A stretch of DNA of 64,000 bases from Thermohalobaculum sp951813525. Its GTDB lineage: Bacteria; Pseudomonadota; Alphaproteobacteria; Rhodobacterales; Rhodobacteraceae. Shown piece after piece: positions 61,955 through 64,000 of this stretch. The notes under the pieces were generated by a model, which did not search any database, was not told the DNA's origin, and saw only the letters and a list, made by a program, of their open reading frames with translations. The DNA lies in the NCBI GenBank assembly GCA_951813525.2, contig CATOTJ020000002.1, positions 1,488,001-1,552,000 on the forward strand, read 5' to 3'. How positions within the stretch are numbered: position 1 is the first letter of the stretch; each line of letters starts with the position of its first letter. Both the position numbers and the translations under genes were made by a program.

Positions 61955-62389
61955 CTAGTCGTCCAGATGCGATACGAACGGGATCGGTGCAACCGGAATG
62001 CCGTCATCGTGCAGGGCCTTGGCGTCCTCCGCCGTTGCCTCGCCCCAGATCGACCGCTCGTCCGACTCGCCATCGTGAATACGCCGCGCTTCGGTCGCGA
62101 ATTCCTTCCCGACGTAATCGGAGTTCTTTTTCAGATGCTCGCGCAGCTTTTTCAACGCAGCTTCCGCCGGGCTGGCCGGGGTCGACAGGGGCGCCGCATC
62201 CGCCGCAACAGGCTCGCCCTTGCGCGGACCGGACACCGCGGGGGCCATCAGCATTTTTTGCACATCCGATGCGCCGCAAACGATGCAGGCCACCTGCCCG
62301 GCGCGGTGCAGCGAGTCGAAGGCCGCCGAATCCCGGAACCAGGACTCGAACTGGTGCCCATCCGTACATTTCAGGGCATACTTGATCAT
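61955..62389 (-). CDS. DUF1178 family protein
   Basis: The 144-residue protein is a DUF1178 member, common in alphaproteobacteria. The zinc-ribbon-like MIKYALKCTDGHQFESWFRD and VACIVCGASDVQKMLMAP give three cysteines and a histidine. Residues 90-140 (LREHLKKNSDYVGKEFATEAR) are conserved in the family. Function is unknown. It is divergent from phoR. Confidence 0.92.
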   Translation of the reverse strand: MIKYALKCTDGHQFESWFRDSAAFDSLHRAGQVACIVCGASDVQKMLMAPAVSGPRKGEPVAADAAPLSTPASPAEAALKKLREHLKKNSDYVGKEFATEARRIHDGESDERSIWGEATAEDAKALHDDGIPVAPIPFVSHLDD

Positions 62390-62513
62390 GCTTGCAAATC
62401 CAGACTAGCTCTCCGCGCTACATATGACGGCGATATGACAGTTTTTCCAGTACTCTGGTTCCCTTAACCCGTGATAAATTCATTCTCCTGCAAAGTCCCT
62501 GATTGGCGCACCG

Positions 62514-63800
62514 ATGGCGGCACATCCCCTTAAGTCTGCATTGATGACAGCCGCGGCGTCCGCGGCCGCGGGCCTGGCCGCCCATCTCGCCGCTGCCGGT
62601 CCGATCGTCATCATCATCGCAGCGGCCCTTGGCGCAGGTGCCGTCGCAGGCGCTCTCGCGATTGCAATGGGCGGTGCGCGGGGCGCGCACCGCCCATTGC
62701 CGGACGGCGGGCAGAACCTGCTCGGCGCCCCGCCGCAATCAACCGCCGCCGCCGCGCCCGCTGACACCGATGTCCTCGACGCCCTGCCGTTCGGCCTCAT
62801 GCTGGTCGGCCCCGACCAAAAAGTACGCTTCGCGAACGATGCTTTTGAGCAGATCTTCGGGCGGATGGGTTTGGCCGGTCAGGACATGACTTTGCTGCGC
62901 GCCAACCGGTTGCAGGACCTGATCCGGCAAACTCTCTCCCAACCTTCCGGCGAGACCCTGGAGTTCACGCTGTCACGCGGCAGCGCCGCCGCCTTAAAAG
63001 CCCATGTCCGCCCGCTGCCTAACCAGGATGTTCTGGTCGCGATCGAGGACGAAACCCAGCGCAAACGCGCCGAAGAACTGCACCGCGATTTTGTCGCCAA
63101 TGCCAGCCACGAGCTGAAAACCCCGCTGGCAGCCTCGTCGGGTATTATCGAAACCTTGCTGGGCCATGCCCGCGACGATCCGGAGGCTTCGGCCCGCTTT
63201 CTGGAACTGTTGTCGAAGCAAACCGTGCGCATGACCGGTCTGATCGAGGATCTGCTGTCGCTGAACCGGATCGAACTCGACGCAAGGGTCCTGCCCAACG
63301 AGGCACAGAACCTGGGCGCAATCATCGAAGAAACCGTCGATGCGTTGGCGCCGGTCGCTGATTCGCAGGACGTTGCCATCGTCTACCACCCACTTCAGAC
63401 CGGGTTGCAGGTCAATGGCGACCACGACCAGCTCGCACAGCTTTTCGCCAATCTGGTCGACAACGCAATCAAGTATGGCGGCCCCGGCACGACGGTGCGC
63501 ATCGCACCTGCCGACGACGCGAAGGCAGACCCCGGCATGATCGGCATCGCCATCAGCGACGAAGGTATCGGGATCGAACGCGAACATCTTCCCCGCCTGA
63601 CCGAGCGGTTCTACCGGGTGAATGTGCGTCGCTCGCGCGAGGTCGGCGGAACCGGATTGGGCCTCGCGATTGTCAAACACATCCTGAACCGTCATCGCGG
63701 CCGCCTGGAGGTCGAAAGCACCCTTGGCGAAGGGTCATGTTTTACCGTGTGGCTGCCCGCACTGAAGGATGTGCCCGACCAATCCATCGCCGCCCAATAG
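62514..63800 (+). CDS. phoR: Phosphate-regulon sensor kinase (PhoR-like)
   Basis: PhoR senses phosphate status through PstSCAB-PhoU and phosphorylates PhoB. The 428-residue protein has two short hydrophobic segments in the first 55 residues, a PAS domain (LPFGLMLVGPDQKVRFANDAF), the HisKA domain with His198 in ANASHELKTPLAASSG, and an ATPase domain with NLVDNAIKYGGPG, DEGIGIEREHLPR and GGTGLGLAIVKHIL. The next gene, downstream, starts at 63,984 behind a Pho-box-like repeat and is probably pstS, which supports the PhoR reading. The ATG at 62,514 is the first in frame. Confidence 0.88.
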   Translation: MAAHPLKSALMTAAASAAAGLAAHLAAAGPIVIIIAAALGAGAVAGALAIAMGGARGAHRPLPDGGQNLLGAPPQSTAAAAPADTDVLDALPFGLMLVGPDQKVRFANDAFEQIFGRMGLAGQDMTLLRANRLQDLIRQTLSQPSGETLEFTLSRGSAAALKAHVRPLPNQDVLVAIEDETQRKRAEELHRDFVANASHELKTPLAASSGIIETLLGHARDDPEASARFLELLSKQTVRMTGLIEDLLSLNRIELDARVLPNEAQNLGAIIEETVDALAPVADSQDVAIVYHPLQTGLQVNGDHDQLAQLFANLVDNAIKYGGPGTTVRIAPADDAKADPGMIGIAISDEGIGIEREHLPRLTERFYRVNVRRSREVGGTGLGLAIVKHILNRHRGRLEVESTLGEGSCFTVWLPALKDVPDQSIAAQ

Positions 63801-63843
63801 GGCGTACCGAAACGGCGACATTCCGCCACCACCATCACCATCA

Positions 63844-63865
63844 CCGTCACAAAACCTTCACAAAT
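63844..63865 (+). promoter_or_regulatory. Pho-box-like direct repeat
   Basis: CCGTCACAAAA and CCTTCACAAAT are two 11-bp direct repeats in the layout PhoB binds, 118 bp before the next gene. A partial third unit (CTGAAAC) follows. Confidence 0.65.
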
Positions 63866-63983
63866 CTGAAACTTTGGTTTCGCGGAATCGGACCATTTCC
63901 AGCGGTGTCGCGGCCACACCGCCGGGGCATTCACCAGACCGGGCTCGCGCCACAGCGCCCGAGCCGCAAACAGGGTTCAAACC

Positions 63984-64000
63984 ATGAACGCCAAGCTCTC
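63984..64000 (+). CDS. Start of a gene, probably pstS
   Basis: Only the first five codons (MNAKL) are in the window. The position after phoR and behind a Pho-box-like site suggests pstS, the phosphate-binding protein of the PstSCAB transporter. The sequence alone cannot confirm this. Confidence 0.3.

Noticed and set aside
1..64000. CRISPR arrays and toxin-antitoxin or phage-defence islands
   Set aside because: I looked for regularly spaced repeats and for familiar nuclease, methylase or toxin families and found none. The only tandem repeat is the 11-bp unit at 48,901.

Overview
The window reads as an alphaproteobacterial chromosome, most likely from the Rhodobacteraceae/Roseobacter group. 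Evidence for this is the high GC, an RpoH2-like heat-shock sigma factor, a zf-CHCC protein related to NDUFS6, a DUF1178 protein, a TIGR01459-type HAD hydrolase beside ribF and plsC, and a pst/phoR region at the right edge. Assignment below family level is not supported by anything I can see.

Left flank (1-11,280) is core genome: parC (cut by the window edge), a single-domain response regulator, a YciA-like thioesterase, a zf-CHCC protein, a TPR/peptidoglycan-binding secreted protein, putA, rpoH, a glutathione transferase, truA and lipB.

A genomic island of about 30.4 kb (11,376-41,766) lies between an intact tRNA-Leu(GAG) and a 17-bp direct repeat of that tRNA's 3' end. It starts with a large serine recombinase next to the tRNA, then an IS3-family remnant and a complete IS21 element that cuts off a Rieske oxygenase gene. 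Next comes an undescribed-looking catabolic cluster: a GntR regulator transcribed with an aldolase, an M20 deacetylase, a metal-free M24 hydrolase and the Rieske stump, and divergently an EutA-like isomerase, two PhyH-type Fe(II)/2-oxoglutarate oxygenases and a second M24 hydrolase. It resembles ectoine/hydroxyectoine catabolism in enzyme classes but not in exact gene content. A 193-residue acidic protein built from FRLEHD...SSRG repeats separates this cluster from a complete arsenite oxidation locus: aioX, aioS, aioR, then aioB-aioA behind a textbook sigma-54 promoter. The island ends in a pile of insertion sequences (IS6, three IS3-family copies, one IS30 nested inside an IS3) around a hybrid histidine kinase and a frameshifted LysR gene.

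Right flank (41,767-64,000) is again core-like: an UPF0261/Tm-1-like protein, a C45 Ntn-hydrolase, a Nudix hydrolase, hslO (Hsp33) split by an IS1182-type element, a lipoprotein, a lysozyme-like protein, a second threonine aldolase, a GST, YcgN, an LplT-like transporter with plsC, ribF, a MaoC protein, a HAD hydrolase, a beta-lactamase-fold hydrolase, an alpha/beta hydrolase, a methyltransferase, a DUF1178 protein and phoR, followed by a Pho-box-like repeat and the first codons of a gene that is probably pstS.

No CRISPR array, rRNA or plasmid origin was seen. The main points for follow-up are the tRNA-bounded island, the catabolic cluster, the repeat protein and the IS-split hslO.
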